Below are positions 1 to 8,288 of a stretch of 18,388 nucleotides of DNA, one piece after another. Below the pieces are notes generated by a model. That model did no database searches, was not told the origin of the DNA, and saw nothing but the letters and a program-made list of their open reading frames with translations. Position 1 is the stretch's first letter, and every line of letters starts with the position of its first letter. The position numbers were made by a program, and so were the translations under genes. Source of the DNA: an uncultured Bacteroidota bacterium. GTDB lineage: Bacteria; Bacteroidota; Bacteroidia; NS11-12g; UBA955. Where the stretch lies: the NCBI GenBank assembly GCA_903959115.1, contig CAJBVU010000201.1, positions 1 to 18,388 on the forward strand, in the 5' to 3' direction.

Positions 1-844
1 AATAAGAACTGCTACCTGCCTTCACGTAAAATGTGCCGTTTCGGTGGATGTTGAAGCCTTGAGATAAAGACGCATCGGTGGACTTCACCTTGCCAGGAGC
101 GAAAGTATAAAACGAATTGTTCGTGAACTTTTTGTCCTTCAGTTGATGTCCGTTGTAGGCATCGTCCAGCGCCGAAATCGAATAAGATTCAAATGGGCCA
201 ATATGCAAGCCCATTGCATTTTTCAATTTTACCGGTACCGAATCTTTATACCAAGCGAACTCCGAACCCCAAGCCATCTGAACCAAATGAATCTGATTGG
301 TCCCCTCGTTAAAAACCACTGCATGATACCCATAGGTGCCGTACTTGTCTGATGTATCTGCAGCTACCGTAAACGAATGAAACTTCACCCAATACTGTCG
401 ATGCGGAGCCGTTCCAAACATTTTTGTTACGATTCGATCATTTTCGCCTTTCGCCAATATCCCACCAATCACAACGGATTGATTGGGCAAATTGGGACTC
501 GTAACATCGGTAACAGCCTTATCAACCTTAGGAAAACCGGTCCAATCAAAAGAAAGCACCCCGTTTTTGGTACATCGAAAAGAATTCTTATTGGCGCCAT
601 TGAATTGAAAGGGAAAAGGGATCGAATCCACCAAGGCATAACCCTTGTTTAGTGTATCCCAATCGATTCGCTTCCAACCCTCGCCTTCTGCCGCATCATC
701 GGATTCCGTATTGAGGTAACCGGGGTTGATGCTTTGATATTTCTGGGCATCGTTGCGCTTCACATCATAAATATGATAGGATTGCGCTTGCATGTTGCCA
801 AAACCAAACATCAAAATGGCAATCGTAAGGAGGGTGTGTTTCAT
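1..844 (-). CDS. Secreted beta-rich protein, 3' end beyond the window (partial)
   Basis: I translated this frame by hand: it is open from an ATG at 844 to the window edge, giving 281 residues with no stop. Residues 1-20 form a typical signal peptide (MKHTLLTIAI, then a hydrophobic run ending Met-Gln-Ala before Gln21), so export is likely. Residues 74-100 (IPFPFQFNG followed by a Lys-Asn-Gly-Val-Leu-Ser-Phe strand) and the later Gly-Thr-Ala-Pro-His-Arg at 144-149 followed by a Tyr-Trp-Val strand resemble the jelly-roll-like extracellular domains common in Bacteroidota surface proteins, where 'GTAPNR' precedes a strand. A sorting domain or adhesion repeats may follow beyond the edge, but this cannot be seen. 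The protein lies 79 bases downstream of pntB on the same strand. I do not recognise a specific function; calling it a cell-surface or secreted protein is inference from the signal peptide and strand pattern. Confidence 0.75.
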   Translation of the reverse strand, partial: MKHTLLTIAILMFGFGNMQAQSYHIYDVKRNDAQKYQSINPGYLNTESDDAAEGEGWKRIDWDTLNKGYALVDSIPFPFQFNGANKNSFRCTKNGVLSFDWTGFPKVDKAVTDVTSPNLPNQSVVIGGILAKGENDRIVTKMFGTAPHRQYWVKFHSFTVAADTSDKYGTYGYHAVVFNEGTNQIHLVQMAWGSEFAWYKDSVPVKLKNAMGLHIGPFESYSISALDDAYNGHQLKDKKFTNNSFYTFAPGKVKSTDASLSQGFNIHRNGTFYVKAGSSSY

Positions 845-923
845 AGAATTCGTAAAATATTTATTAGTAATATGCAATCTTAATGACAAAAATTGTCGGT
901 CAATTAATCTTCAAGAAACTGAA

Positions 924-2351
924 TTACAAAGCTTTAACCTCGTTCACCAATTTCTGCAAACTCGCTTTAGCATCACCAAACAACATTCCGCACTTAGGGT
1001 GGAAGAACAGTTCGTTTTCGATACCCGCATAACCGGCTTTCATACTTCTTTTCAGTACGATGATTTGCTTGGCTTGATCCACATCCAAAATTGGCATGCC
1101 ATAAATGGGACTGGTTGGATCGGTTTTCGCCGCAGGATTAACCACGTCGTTTGCACCCACCACCAAAACCACATCGGTTGTCGCAAATTCAGGATTGATG
1201 TGTTCCATTTCGATCAACTTGTCATAATCTACATTCGATTCCGCCAACAAAACGTTCATATGACCTGGCATACGTCCCGCAACTGGGTGAATAGCATATT
1301 TCACGTCAACGCCTTCGGCTTCCAACAAATTCTCCAATTCATGACAAACGTGCTGGGCCTGAGCCACTGCCAAACCGTAACCGGGAACGATGATCACTTT
1401 AGACGCATATTTCATCATAACGGCAACATCGGTTGCTTGCACTTCTCTTACGCTTCCACCTGATGCACTGGTTGTGCTTCCACCGCCATTGCCACCTGCC
1501 ATTCCAATCAATACGTTCATCAACGAACGATTCATCGCTTTGCACATCACAACGGTAAGAATGGTACCAGCAGAACCTACCAATACACCACCCATCAACA
1601 TTACCTTATTCTGGTAAAGGAAACCACCACAAGCGGCAGCCACACCAGTAAAAGAGTTCAACAATGAAATCACCACAGGCATGTCGGCACCCCCAATTGG
1701 AAATACAAACAACAAACCATAAACGATGGCCAATCCGATCGTTACGAAGAAATATAAAGAAGAATGCGTGGCATTAAATTCACCATAATTGATGTAAGCC
1801 ACACCCAAAATCGCAACCAAAACCACCGCATTGATAATCTGCTGTGAAGGGAAGCGGAAATCGCCTATTTTACCATTCAATTTACCCCAAGCCACGATTG
1901 AACCCACGAAAGAAATCGTTCCGATAATCAAACCCGCCATGATTGGAATATACATCCCAATTGGCAAAGCCGCGGCCTGATCCATCGCTTCCGGACTGCC
2001 TGAAGTGTGTAATAAATGTCGCCATTCGATAATCGAAATCAACGCCGCACTCAAACCACCCATACCGTTAAACAAACTCACCATTTCTGGCATCGCCGTC
2101 ATCTGTACTCGTTTGGCCATCAGCGTTCCAATGACAGTCCCTGCAACGATTGCCGCAACGATGTATTGCAAATTGCTGATCACATGGAATCCTTTTGAAG
2201 TAAAGAACAAGGCCGCAATCACAGCCACAGCCATACCAAATGCAGCCACTAAGTTTCCTTTACGGGCGCTATCGGGCTGACCCATCATTTTTAAACCTAA
2301 CACAAAGCTCACAGAGCCAATGAGGTAGCCAATTTCCATATACGGCATCAT
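924..2351 (-). CDS. pntB: NAD(P) transhydrogenase beta subunit PntB
   Basis: This is the membrane and NADP(H)-binding subunit (domains II and III) of the proton-translocating transhydrogenase, which uses the proton gradient to move hydride from NADH to NADP+. The 475 residues match the usual length (about 460-480). Residues 1-280 hold many membrane helices, including the conserved stretch GADMPVVISLLNS (221-233). A Gly/Ser-rich linker (286-300) leads to domain III, with the NADP loop GYGLAVAQA (324-332), HPVAGRMPGHMNVLLAE (355-371), GANDVVNPAA (399-408) and KRSMKAGYAG (434-443), all diagnostic. The ATG overlaps the pntA2 stop as ATGA, and an AAAGGAG stretch lies just upstream, unusual in a phylum that rarely uses Shine-Dalgarno sites; together these suggest translational coupling. 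It is the last gene of the pnt operon. Confidence 0.97.
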   Translation of the reverse strand: MMPYMEIGYLIGSVSFVLGLKMMGQPDSARKGNLVAAFGMAVAVIAALFFTSKGFHVISNLQYIVAAIVAGTVIGTLMAKRVQMTAMPEMVSLFNGMGGLSAALISIIEWRHLLHTSGSPEAMDQAAALPIGMYIPIMAGLIIGTISFVGSIVAWGKLNGKIGDFRFPSQQIINAVVLVAILGVAYINYGEFNATHSSLYFFVTIGLAIVYGLLFVFPIGGADMPVVISLLNSFTGVAAACGGFLYQNKVMLMGGVLVGSAGTILTVVMCKAMNRSLMNVLIGMAGGNGGGSTTSASGGSVREVQATDVAVMMKYASKVIIVPGYGLAVAQAQHVCHELENLLEAEGVDVKYAIHPVAGRMPGHMNVLLAESNVDYDKLIEMEHINPEFATTDVVLVVGANDVVNPAAKTDPTSPIYGMPILDVDQAKQIIVLKRSMKAGYAGIENELFFHPKCGMLFGDAKASLQKLVNEVKAL

Positions 2352-2698
2352 GATACTTTTTCTCCTTTCGGTTTCTTCTTAAACATCTCCAACATTCGGT
2401 CGGTCACCACAAATCCCCCAATCACGTTCAATGTCCCTACGAAAACGGCGAGGGTTCCAAATACGAGCGACAAAGTATCGTCGGGCGATGCGTTACCCAT
2501 CACGATGATGGCTCCAATCAAAACGACCCCGTGAATGGCGTTAGCACCACTCATCAAAGGTGTATGCAACACGCTGGGGACGTGAGAAATCAATTCTATC
2601 CCAACAAAAATCATCAAGACGACGAGATAAATGAGATTTAAGGTATTTTGTTGTTCGTATTGCGCGATTAAGTCGATAATTGCTTGAATATATTCCAT
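2348..2698 (-). CDS. pntAB: NAD(P) transhydrogenase alpha subunit, membrane part PntA2
   Basis: This 116-residue hydrophobic protein corresponds to the C-terminal membrane segment of E. coli PntA, encoded separately here. After a short polar N-terminus it has about three to four membrane helices (roughly residues 20-40, 48-68 and 75-98). The conserved segment VPSVLHTPLMSGANAIHGV (40-58) is characteristic of the family and forms part of the proton channel with PntB. The C-terminus is lysine-rich (FKKKPKGEK). It starts 12 bases after the pntA1 stop and overlaps pntB by four bases, so the three genes form one operon. The three-polypeptide arrangement is known in many bacteria (Rhodospirillum rubrum, for example) and is not a frameshift. 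Confidence 0.95.
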   Translation of the reverse strand: MEYIQAIIDLIAQYEQQNTLNLIYLVVLMIFVGIELISHVPSVLHTPLMSGANAIHGVVLIGAIIVMGNASPDDTLSLVFGTLAVFVGTLNVIGGFVVTDRMLEMFKKKPKGEKVS

Positions 2699-2710
2699 TT
2701 TACTTTTCTA

Positions 2711-3811
2711 TTAAGCGTTATGATAAATTTCACCGTTCGAGCAAATCAAACAGCCTTGTACAATTTCATCGTTGCGATCCAACACCAATTCACCCTTTGG
2801 AGCAACCAACTTGAGCAATTCCCAAATATTTCTGGCAAACAATTCGCTGGCGTTGGCACTCAACTCCGATGGCATATTCACTGCACCCACCAAACGAACA
2901 CCGTTAACTACTTTCACCTTGCCGGCTTCGGTTTGAGAACAGTTTCCGCCTTGCTCTGCGGCCATATCAATCAATACAGCGCCCGATTTCATGAGGCCTA
3001 ACTGTTCGTCATCTATCAAAATGGGGGCTTTTCTACCGGGAACCAAAGCAGTCGTGATTACCAAGTCGGCCATAGCCAAACTCTTATTCACAGCTTCTCT
3101 TTGTGCCGCACGATATTCTTCTGTGGCTTCTTTTGCATATCCGCCTTCCGAACCCACTTCTACGCCTTTCACTTCGATAAATTTTCCGCCCAAGGATTGC
3201 ACTTGCTCTTTGGTTTCAGGACGCACGTCGGTTGCTTCTACTACAGCACCCAAACGCTTTGCCGTTGCGATGGCTTGCAAACCGGCCACACCGACACCAA
3301 AAATCAATACTTTGGAAGGAGTAACGGTACCCGCAGCGGTCATCAACATCGGGAAAATTTTATCCAGGTGATATGCACCTTCAATCACTGCGCGATACCC
3401 CGCCAAGTTGGCTTGAGAACTCAATACGTCCATACTTTGGGCGCGAGAAATCCTAGGGATGGCATCCAAGCTTAAGACTGAGATTCCTTGGGAATTGAAA
3501 GAAGACACCAACTCTGCATTGCTGCGGTGGTACATCAAACTCACCCACAAACTACCTTTTGGCAATGAATTAGCGACTGCGGCATCGGGCATATTAATCT
3601 GCACAAACATGGCCGAATCATTCATCGCATTGCGATCTACAATTGAAGCGCCTGCTTCGGTATACAATTCGTTTGAGAAGTGTGAACCCAATCCGGCCCC
3701 TGATTCTACCACAACTTCATTTCCCATCTGAATCAAACTCTTGGCAACCTGTGGTGTTATGGCTACTCGGTTTTCTCCAGCACGGGTCTCTTTTAAGACA
3801 GCTATTTTCAC
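2711..3811 (-). CDS. pntAA: NAD(P) transhydrogenase alpha subunit, NAD-binding part PntA1
   Basis: This is the soluble NAD(H)-binding domain I of the transhydrogenase, homologous to alanine dehydrogenase, 366 residues. The N-terminal MKIAVLKETRAGENRVA is typical of the AlaDH/PNT family. The Arg-Gln-Asp loop that positions nicotinamide is visible as R123, Q125 and D128. The Rossmann glycine motif is GVGVAG (172-177), followed by the acidic end of strand two in EATDVRPETKEQ (192-203). The mobile-loop region YAKEATEEYRAAQ (225-237) and the conserved LVPGRKAPILI (256-266) are present. The start is GTG at 3811: TAA lies two codons upstream in frame and no ATG is available, while the sequence after GTG matches the family N-terminus. 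It is the first gene of the operon, just downstream of a strong terminator. Confidence 0.96.
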   Translation of the reverse strand: MKIAVLKETRAGENRVAITPQVAKSLIQMGNEVVVESGAGLGSHFSNELYTEAGASIVDRNAMNDSAMFVQINMPDAAVANSLPKGSLWVSLMYHRSNAELVSSFNSQGISVLSLDAIPRISRAQSMDVLSSQANLAGYRAVIEGAYHLDKIFPMLMTAAGTVTPSKVLIFGVGVAGLQAIATAKRLGAVVEATDVRPETKEQVQSLGGKFIEVKGVEVGSEGGYAKEATEEYRAAQREAVNKSLAMADLVITTALVPGRKAPILIDDEQLGLMKSGAVLIDMAAEQGGNCSQTEAGKVKVVNGVRLVGAVNMPSELSANASELFARNIWELLKLVAPKGELVLDRNDEIVQGCLICSNGEIYHNA

Positions 3812-3833
3812 AATCGATTATTTGATTTTGAAG

Positions 3834-3841
3834 CGAATATA
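3834..3841 (-). promoter_or_regulatory. Possible -7 box for the pnt operon
   Basis: Read on the minus strand this is TATATTCG, one base away from the Bacteroidota -7 consensus TAnnTTTG, with 22 bases between its end and the GTG of pntA1. The usual -33 TTG is not visible; that position falls inside the terminator hairpin of the preceding gene. Plausible, not proven. Confidence 0.3.
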
Positions 3842-3846
3842 CAAAT

Positions 3847-3875
3847 AAAAAAGGGGGGCTCCGCCCCCCTTTTTT
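3847..3875 (-). terminator. Hairpin terminator of the T9SS cargo gene
   Basis: A 7-bp G/C stem (GGGGGGC 3853-3859 against GCCCCCC 3863-3869) with a three-base loop is flanked by six A and six T, so the stem can extend to 13 bp and ends in a T run in both directions. It lies about 20 bases beyond the stop of the minus-strand gene at 3894 and immediately before the pntA1 promoter region, so it insulates the pnt operon from upstream reading. Confidence 0.88.
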
Positions 3876-3893
3876 CCACTCCTTGCAACAATC

Positions 3894-4916
3894 TTATTTT
3901 TTACAAAAGGTTAACACCCTCTCACCAACCAAAACATAGTATATCCCCGCCAATAAATTACCCGAATCAAAACCCGCATCCCCCAAACGAATCAACGACA
4001 TCTCCTTACCCAACACATCCCTCATCACCCATTTCTCACCCGGCTTCAAACCCGAAATTACCACCACCCCATTGCCTGGATTTGGAAATAATTTCAGCGA
4101 ATTCTCCTCAATATCATCCGATGTAAGCTTCGCAATAAACCCATCACGGTAACGAACTTGCGTTGGTGTAAACTTACCCGTTTGTGCCGCAATCGTTCCC
4201 TGAATTTCCATTACTGGAATCCGCTCCGAAGTACTCAACCATCTGTATATCACCGTTTTTCTGGGAATAGGAAATTTCCCAAACTGCGAAGTAAAAGTAT
4301 CGATCTGATCCACGATGGTCTTCAATCGCAACACATCCTTGTACTCTCCAAATGGCGTTTTTACCGCCCCCCAACCGTCGGCATTGTTCACCCGCGTTCC
4401 ACTCTGAACCAACGCAAACAAATCCCCAGGTATGCTAAACTTGAAATTAAATGTACTCGTATCCACATCGCCGTAATTCAAAGGAAACTGATAAATCTCA
4501 TCGTCGTCCTTGTACATCGAAGCCAATGGAAATCCCGAATATTGATACCCAATCCCCTCGGCCTTAAACACCTTAGAACTGTTGGTATAAAAAGAATATA
4601 CGTTGGTTAATGTGATCGGACCCGCACCAATGGTATCGGCGGTTTTTTGACCAATCTGGCCAAAAAAATAAAAACCATAAGGGGTTTTACTTGCACCATA
4701 ATAGTTATTTAACGTTTGTGTTAAAGGGGTCATGCTGCTGAAATCCCACGACATATTAGCCCCACCCGTTTGGTAATTCGAAGGCAGTGAAGTAGGACTC
4801 GCAGTAGAATATCGCAAGGTGTCGCCCGCCTTTGGCATGGACGTGGATGTGATACTTGGCTGTGCGATAATCGACAATGAAACACAAGCACTCAAAATCA
4901 TGAAAATTCGTTTCAT
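3894..4916 (-). CDS. Secreted protein with T9SS type A sorting domain
   Basis: This is a 340-residue protein for export by the Bacteroidota type IX secretion system. I chose the ATG at 4916, which gives a clean signal peptide (MKRIFMILSACVSLSIIA, cleavage near Gln19). The longer frame from 5093 would add 59 non-signal-like residues and overlap recJ. Residues 25-265 form a beta-rich passenger with many aromatic and Gly residues and no catalytic motif I recognise. Residues 271-340 are the C-terminal sorting domain: ENSLKLFPNPGNG, a hydrophobic strand, a DVLGKEM-like strand and LLAGIYYVLV before a basic end (CKK). In this family the domain is removed on transport and the protein is released or anchored to the surface. 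The gene is monocistronic, ended by the hairpin at 3847-3875 and divergent from recJ with a 76-base gap. The passenger's function is unknown. Confidence 0.9.
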   Translation of the reverse strand: MKRIFMILSACVSLSIIAQPSITSTSMPKAGDTLRYSTASPTSLPSNYQTGGANMSWDFSSMTPLTQTLNNYYGASKTPYGFYFFGQIGQKTADTIGAGPITLTNVYSFYTNSSKVFKAEGIGYQYSGFPLASMYKDDDEIYQFPLNYGDVDTSTFNFKFSIPGDLFALVQSGTRVNNADGWGAVKTPFGEYKDVLRLKTIVDQIDTFTSQFGKFPIPRKTVIYRWLSTSERIPVMEIQGTIAAQTGKFTPTQVRYRDGFIAKLTSDDIEENSLKLFPNPGNGVVVISGLKPGEKWVMRDVLGKEMSLIRLGDAGFDSGNLLAGIYYVLVGERVLTFCKK

Positions 4917-4923
4917 ACTCAAA

Positions 4924-4931
4924 CAAATGTA
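4924..4931 (-). promoter_or_regulatory. -7 box of the T9SS cargo gene
   Basis: Minus-strand TACATTTG is an exact match to TAnnTTTG and lies only seven bases before the ATG at 4916, implying a nearly leaderless transcript. No clear TTG is seen at the -33 position. The match supports choosing the 4916 start over 5093. Confidence 0.45.
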
Positions 4932-4953
4932 AACAATTAGATTCAAAATCGGG

Positions 4954-4984
4954 TTGCTTTTCTGCCCAAAAAAAACGATTTTTG
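4954..4984 (+). promoter_or_regulatory. Promoter of recJ
   Basis: A TTG at 4954-4956 is followed after 20 bases by GATTTTTG (4977-4984), one mismatch from the Bacteroidota -7 consensus TAnnTTTG. The spacing fits the -33/-7 layout known for this phylum. The box ends eight bases before the recJ ATG, so the leader would be very short. Confidence 0.45.
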
Positions 4985-4992
4985 CAGAACGT

Positions 4993-6690
4993 ATGGAATA
5001 TCGATGGCGCGCAAAATCTACCCCCAATCCGGAACAAGTAGCGCAGCTCTCAGAAAGCATTCGCGTGAACCCAAACATTGCATCCATACTCATTCAACGA
5101 GGGATTGATAGCTACGAAAAGGCAGAAAAATTCTTCCGCCCAAAACTCGAAGACCTCCACAACCCTTTCCTAATGAAAGATATGGATGTGGCCATTCGTC
5201 GTATCCAACAAGCAGTGACCAACCAGGAAGGGATGCTGATCTATGGCGACTACGACGTGGACGGGACCACTGCCGTTTCTATCGTTTACTCCTATTTTAA
5301 GTCGTTCAATCAAAACATCGAATACTACATCCCCGATCGTTATAAAGAAGGATATGGCATCAGCAAAACAGGGCTAGAATACGCCGCTGAAATGGGATTT
5401 ACACTCGTAATTACCCTAGATTGCGGGATTCGCTCCAATGCACTGGCCGATTACGCCACCTCACTGGGATTGGAAATGATCATCTGCGATCACCACCTTC
5501 CCGGAGAAACCCTGCCCAACGTCGCCGCCATCCTAAACCCAAAACGCAACGATTGCGAGTACCCTTATAAAGAACTTTCCGGCGCTGGCATTGGCTTCAA
5601 ACTAATCCAAGCCTACAACGAGAAGCAAGGGATGCCTACCGAAATGGTTTACGATTACCTCGATATGGTGGCCGTAAGTATCGCATCAGACCTAGTAGAT
5701 ATCCGAGGCGAGAACCGCGTCCTTTCGTTCTATGGACTCAAAAAACTCAACGAAAACCCAAGCATCGGACTTCAAACCCTGCTGGAAGATTGCCCCAAAA
5801 AAGACCAATACAATATTTCCGATATCATCTTTGGCATCGGCCCTCGCATCAACGCCGCTGGCAGAATTTCCGATGCAACCGCCGCCGTGAAAGTGCTTAT
5901 CGAAAAAGATTATAATACCGCAAAAAAATACGCCAAAGTCCTGTCGGAGCGCAATCATGAGCGTAAAGAACTTGACACCGACATTACCCGCGATGCCATC
6001 GCAATGGTGGAACAAAGTCAGCGTTTGATGGACAAATACTCCATGGTACTGCAAGGCGAAGGCTGGTCGAAAGGCGTCATCGGAATCGTCGCCTCCCGCA
6101 TGGTGGAGCAATTCTACAAACCCACTATCGTTTTTTCTTTGAACGATGGGATGCTCACGGGAAGCGCCAGAAGTATCAAAACGTTCGATATTCACGAGGC
6201 GATTGGTGCATGCGGCGACTTGGTAGAACAATTTGGCGGACATAAATATGCGGCCGGACTGAGTATAAAAGTCGAGAATTTCGATGCCTTTGCCGATAAA
6301 TTCGAGGCGATTGTCCGCGAAACAGTAACCGCAGAAGATCTGATTCCCGTAGTGGAGTACGACCTCGAAATTGAAACATTGAGTATCACACCGGGGATGA
6401 TGAAAATCCTCAAACAATTGTCGCCCTTTGGCCCCGGCAACGCGATTCCCGTCTTTAGAACCAACAACCTAAAAGCCAATCAGAGCGCGAAAATCCTCAA
6501 AGACCGCCACCTGAAAATGCAAATTACCACACCGCATGGCAATATGGACTCCATTGGATTTGGCTTGGCGGAATATTGGCCATCGGTAACAGACGGACAG
6601 CAATTCCACGCTTGCTACTGCATCGAAGAGAACACTTTCAACGGCAGAACCAACTTACAACTGCGATTGCAAGACATCAAAACCCAATAA
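4993..6690 (+). CDS. recJ: Single-stranded-DNA-specific exonuclease RecJ
   Basis: RecJ is a 5'-to-3' single-strand DNA exonuclease of the DHH superfamily used in recombination and mismatch repair. The 565 residues match the family. Motif I is DYDVDG (86-91), motif II DCGI (143-146), motif III DHH (166-168) with the following ILNPKRNDCEYPYKELSGAG, and motif IV SIASDLVD (229-236); these supply the Mn ligands. FGIGPRINAAGRI (280-292) is conserved. The DHHA1 domain holds GWSKGVIGIVASRM (357-370) and GGHKYAAG (415-422). The C-terminal OB fold covers about 450-565, with QLSPFGPGNAIPVFR. I use the ATG at 4993 (MEYRW) because it matches the family N-terminus; the in-frame ATG at 4954 lies in the promoter. 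The gene is divergent from the T9SS cargo gene and 26 bases ahead of the aminotransferase-like gene. Confidence 0.97.
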   Translation: MEYRWRAKSTPNPEQVAQLSESIRVNPNIASILIQRGIDSYEKAEKFFRPKLEDLHNPFLMKDMDVAIRRIQQAVTNQEGMLIYGDYDVDGTTAVSIVYSYFKSFNQNIEYYIPDRYKEGYGISKTGLEYAAEMGFTLVITLDCGIRSNALADYATSLGLEMIICDHHLPGETLPNVAAILNPKRNDCEYPYKELSGAGIGFKLIQAYNEKQGMPTEMVYDYLDMVAVSIASDLVDIRGENRVLSFYGLKKLNENPSIGLQTLLEDCPKKDQYNISDIIFGIGPRINAAGRISDATAAVKVLIEKDYNTAKKYAKVLSERNHERKELDTDITRDAIAMVEQSQRLMDKYSMVLQGEGWSKGVIGIVASRMVEQFYKPTIVFSLNDGMLTGSARSIKTFDIHEAIGACGDLVEQFGGHKYAAGLSIKVENFDAFADKFEAIVRETVTAEDLIPVVEYDLEIETLSITPGMMKILKQLSPFGPGNAIPVFRTNNLKANQSAKILKDRHLKMQITTPHGNMDSIGFGLAEYWPSVTDGQQFHACYCIEENTFNGRTNLQLRLQDIKTQ

Positions 6691-6716
6691 CCCACAGAAT
6701 TTATTATCTTGCCTAG

Positions 6717-8165
6717 GTGAAACGCAAACATTTCATTCATTCCCTGGGCGCAACCACGTTGGGGGCTATTTCAATTCCCCCAGCCCTTTCGGCTACCCAT
6801 TCCGATGCCCATTCTGACTCCAACAAACCACCCAAAGGCAAAAAACTGCCCGAATATATCGTCCCTCAGGGTCCCGGAATTTCCAATGCTCCGCACAACG
6901 AAGCCTTTTGGAGCGCCGTAGCCACCAATTTTATCCGTCCCGAAGGGTTCATCAACCTAGAAAACGGATATTTTAGTCACCAACCCCAAGGTACGCTGCG
7001 ATACCACATCGATGCGCAAACCACCATCAACACCCAAACCAGCCACTTCATGCGCACGGCCCAAGCCCAAGCCATCGAAGAAGCGAGAAAAGCGTTTGCC
7101 GGATTTCAAGGACTATTGCCCGATGAAGTCGCCCTGACCCGAAACACCACCGAAAGCCTGAACATTGTGATTATGGGCACCCGTTGGCAAGCCGGCGACG
7201 AAGTCATTATCGGTAACCAAGACTACGGTTCCATGGTGGAAGCCTTTGAACAAGCCGCCGCTCGATGGGGAATCATAATTAAAATCGCCGATGTCCCCAA
7301 AGACCCTAGGTCGGATATCGAAATCGTAAATGCCTACTGCGATTTGATCACTCCCAACACCAAAATGCTGCACCTCACCCACATGATTAACCTCAGCGGT
7401 CAACTGATTCCCGTGCAAGCCATCACCCGAAAAGCGAAGCAAATTCAACCCGATATTGTGGTGGTGGTGGATGCTGCGCATAGCTTGGCTCATACACCAA
7501 CCGACATGAGTGATCTTACCAATTCGGGCGTAGATATCATTGGCGGGAGTTTACACAAATGGCTCTGTAACCCGATCGGCGTGGGATTTTTATACATGAA
7601 AAAAAGCCTAATCCCGTCCATTTGGCCACTTTTGGGGGATACGGGGGCCGACAAAAACGACATTCGCAAGTTTGAGCACCAAGGGACCAGGCCCATCAAC
7701 TCCTTGCAAACCATCGCCAAAGCCATCGAATTTCACCGAATGTTGGGATCGGCCGCCAAATTCAACCGACTCACCTATCTAAAACTTCTTTGGATTGGCA
7801 ACAAACAAGCGCTAGAGAATTTCGGCAAAGGATTGGGCATACTCAACGACCCGCAATACCAGGCGAACATGGCCGCAGTAACGGAACTCACCCTGCTCGA
7901 TGCGTTTAAATTGCAGTCGCCTTTATTCCAATTCCAAAGAGGCGGAGCCATTGCAACGGCTTATGTAAATGGATATTCGCCAACCACATTGGCAAAAGCA
8001 CTGATGGACAATCATAAGATTTTCACGGTAGGCATCGACCATCCCATCATCAAGGGGGTCCGCGTAACACCGCATCTCAGCAGTTCCGCCGCGGATTGCA
8101 TCGCATTGAACAGAGCATTTACTCAGATTTGCGTCGATTTGATTCCCTCGCAAAAAACGAAGTAA
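6717..8165 (+). CDS. Exported class-V aminotransferase-like PLP enzyme
   Basis: A fold-type I pyridoxal-phosphate enzyme of 482 residues in the aminotransferase class V / isopenicillin-N epimerase-like group. The likely Schiff-base lysine is K281 in GGSLHKWLCNPIGVGF. The cofactor pocket shows D252 and H255 in VVVDAAHSLAH, and TRNTTESLN (141-149) is the phosphate-side loop. The N-terminus (MKRKHFIHSLGATTLGAIS) looks like a twin-arginine signal in which the Arg pair is Arg-Lys, followed by a hydrophobic stretch and an Ala-Xaa-Ala-like site near residue 26, then a low-complexity His/Asp/Ser tract. A folded PLP enzyme would need the Tat route, so periplasmic location is a reasonable inference. 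The start is GTG; the codon before it is TAG, so no longer start exists. The substrate is unknown; desulfurase and amino-acid lyase activities are alternatives. It may be co-transcribed with recJ (26-base gap). Confidence 0.85.
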   Translation: MKRKHFIHSLGATTLGAISIPPALSATHSDAHSDSNKPPKGKKLPEYIVPQGPGISNAPHNEAFWSAVATNFIRPEGFINLENGYFSHQPQGTLRYHIDAQTTINTQTSHFMRTAQAQAIEEARKAFAGFQGLLPDEVALTRNTTESLNIVIMGTRWQAGDEVIIGNQDYGSMVEAFEQAAARWGIIIKIADVPKDPRSDIEIVNAYCDLITPNTKMLHLTHMINLSGQLIPVQAITRKAKQIQPDIVVVVDAAHSLAHTPTDMSDLTNSGVDIIGGSLHKWLCNPIGVGFLYMKKSLIPSIWPLLGDTGADKNDIRKFEHQGTRPINSLQTIAKAIEFHRMLGSAAKFNRLTYLKLLWIGNKQALENFGKGLGILNDPQYQANMAAVTELTLLDAFKLQSPLFQFQRGGAIATAYVNGYSPTTLAKALMDNHKIFTVGIDHPIIKGVRVTPHLSSSAADCIALNRAFTQICVDLIPSQKTK

Positions 8166-8214
8166 TTAAAACCACGGCCATTTTGGATTTCTCGTTCGGA
8201 ATTTGAAATTAATG

Positions 8215-8230
8215 CAATCTATTTAGATTG
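8215..8230. repeat. Small inverted repeat between convergent genes
   Basis: CAATCTA (8215-8221) and TAGATTG (8224-8230) form a perfect 7-bp stem with a two-base loop in the 123-base gap between the converging genes ending at 8165 and 8289. There is no T run, so it is at best a weak terminator or a protein site. Nothing else is recognisable in this gap. Confidence 0.3.
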
Positions 8231-8288
8231 GCCTCAAAGTTAGGAGCTCACGCAACTCAAGAACAATCATAATTGGGCGGCCTGATAA

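Noticed and set aside
792..1463. Plus-strand 223-residue open frame
   Set aside because: It lies antisense to pntB, has no recognisable domain, and its residues reflect complementary codons of a well-conserved gene.
2348..3811. Frameshifted pntA
   Set aside because: Separate pntA1 and pntA2 genes are a normal form of this enzyme; both have intact ends and a 12-base gap.
4954..4992. Longer recJ start at 4954
   Set aside because: It would place the start inside the predicted promoter, and the family N-terminus begins at the MEYRW start at 4993.
4917..5093. N-terminal extension of the T9SS cargo gene to an ATG at 5093
   Set aside because: The extension has no signal-like sequence, overlaps recJ codons, and the ATG at 4916 gives a clear signal peptide with an exact -7 box just upstream.
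5692..6417. Minus-strand 241-residue open frame
   Set aside because: It is a shadow of recJ, whose frame carries all the DHH motifs.
8215..8230. Terminator between the convergent genes at 8165 and 8289
   Set aside because: The stem is short and A/T-rich and has no following T run in either direction, so I list it only as a small inverted repeat.
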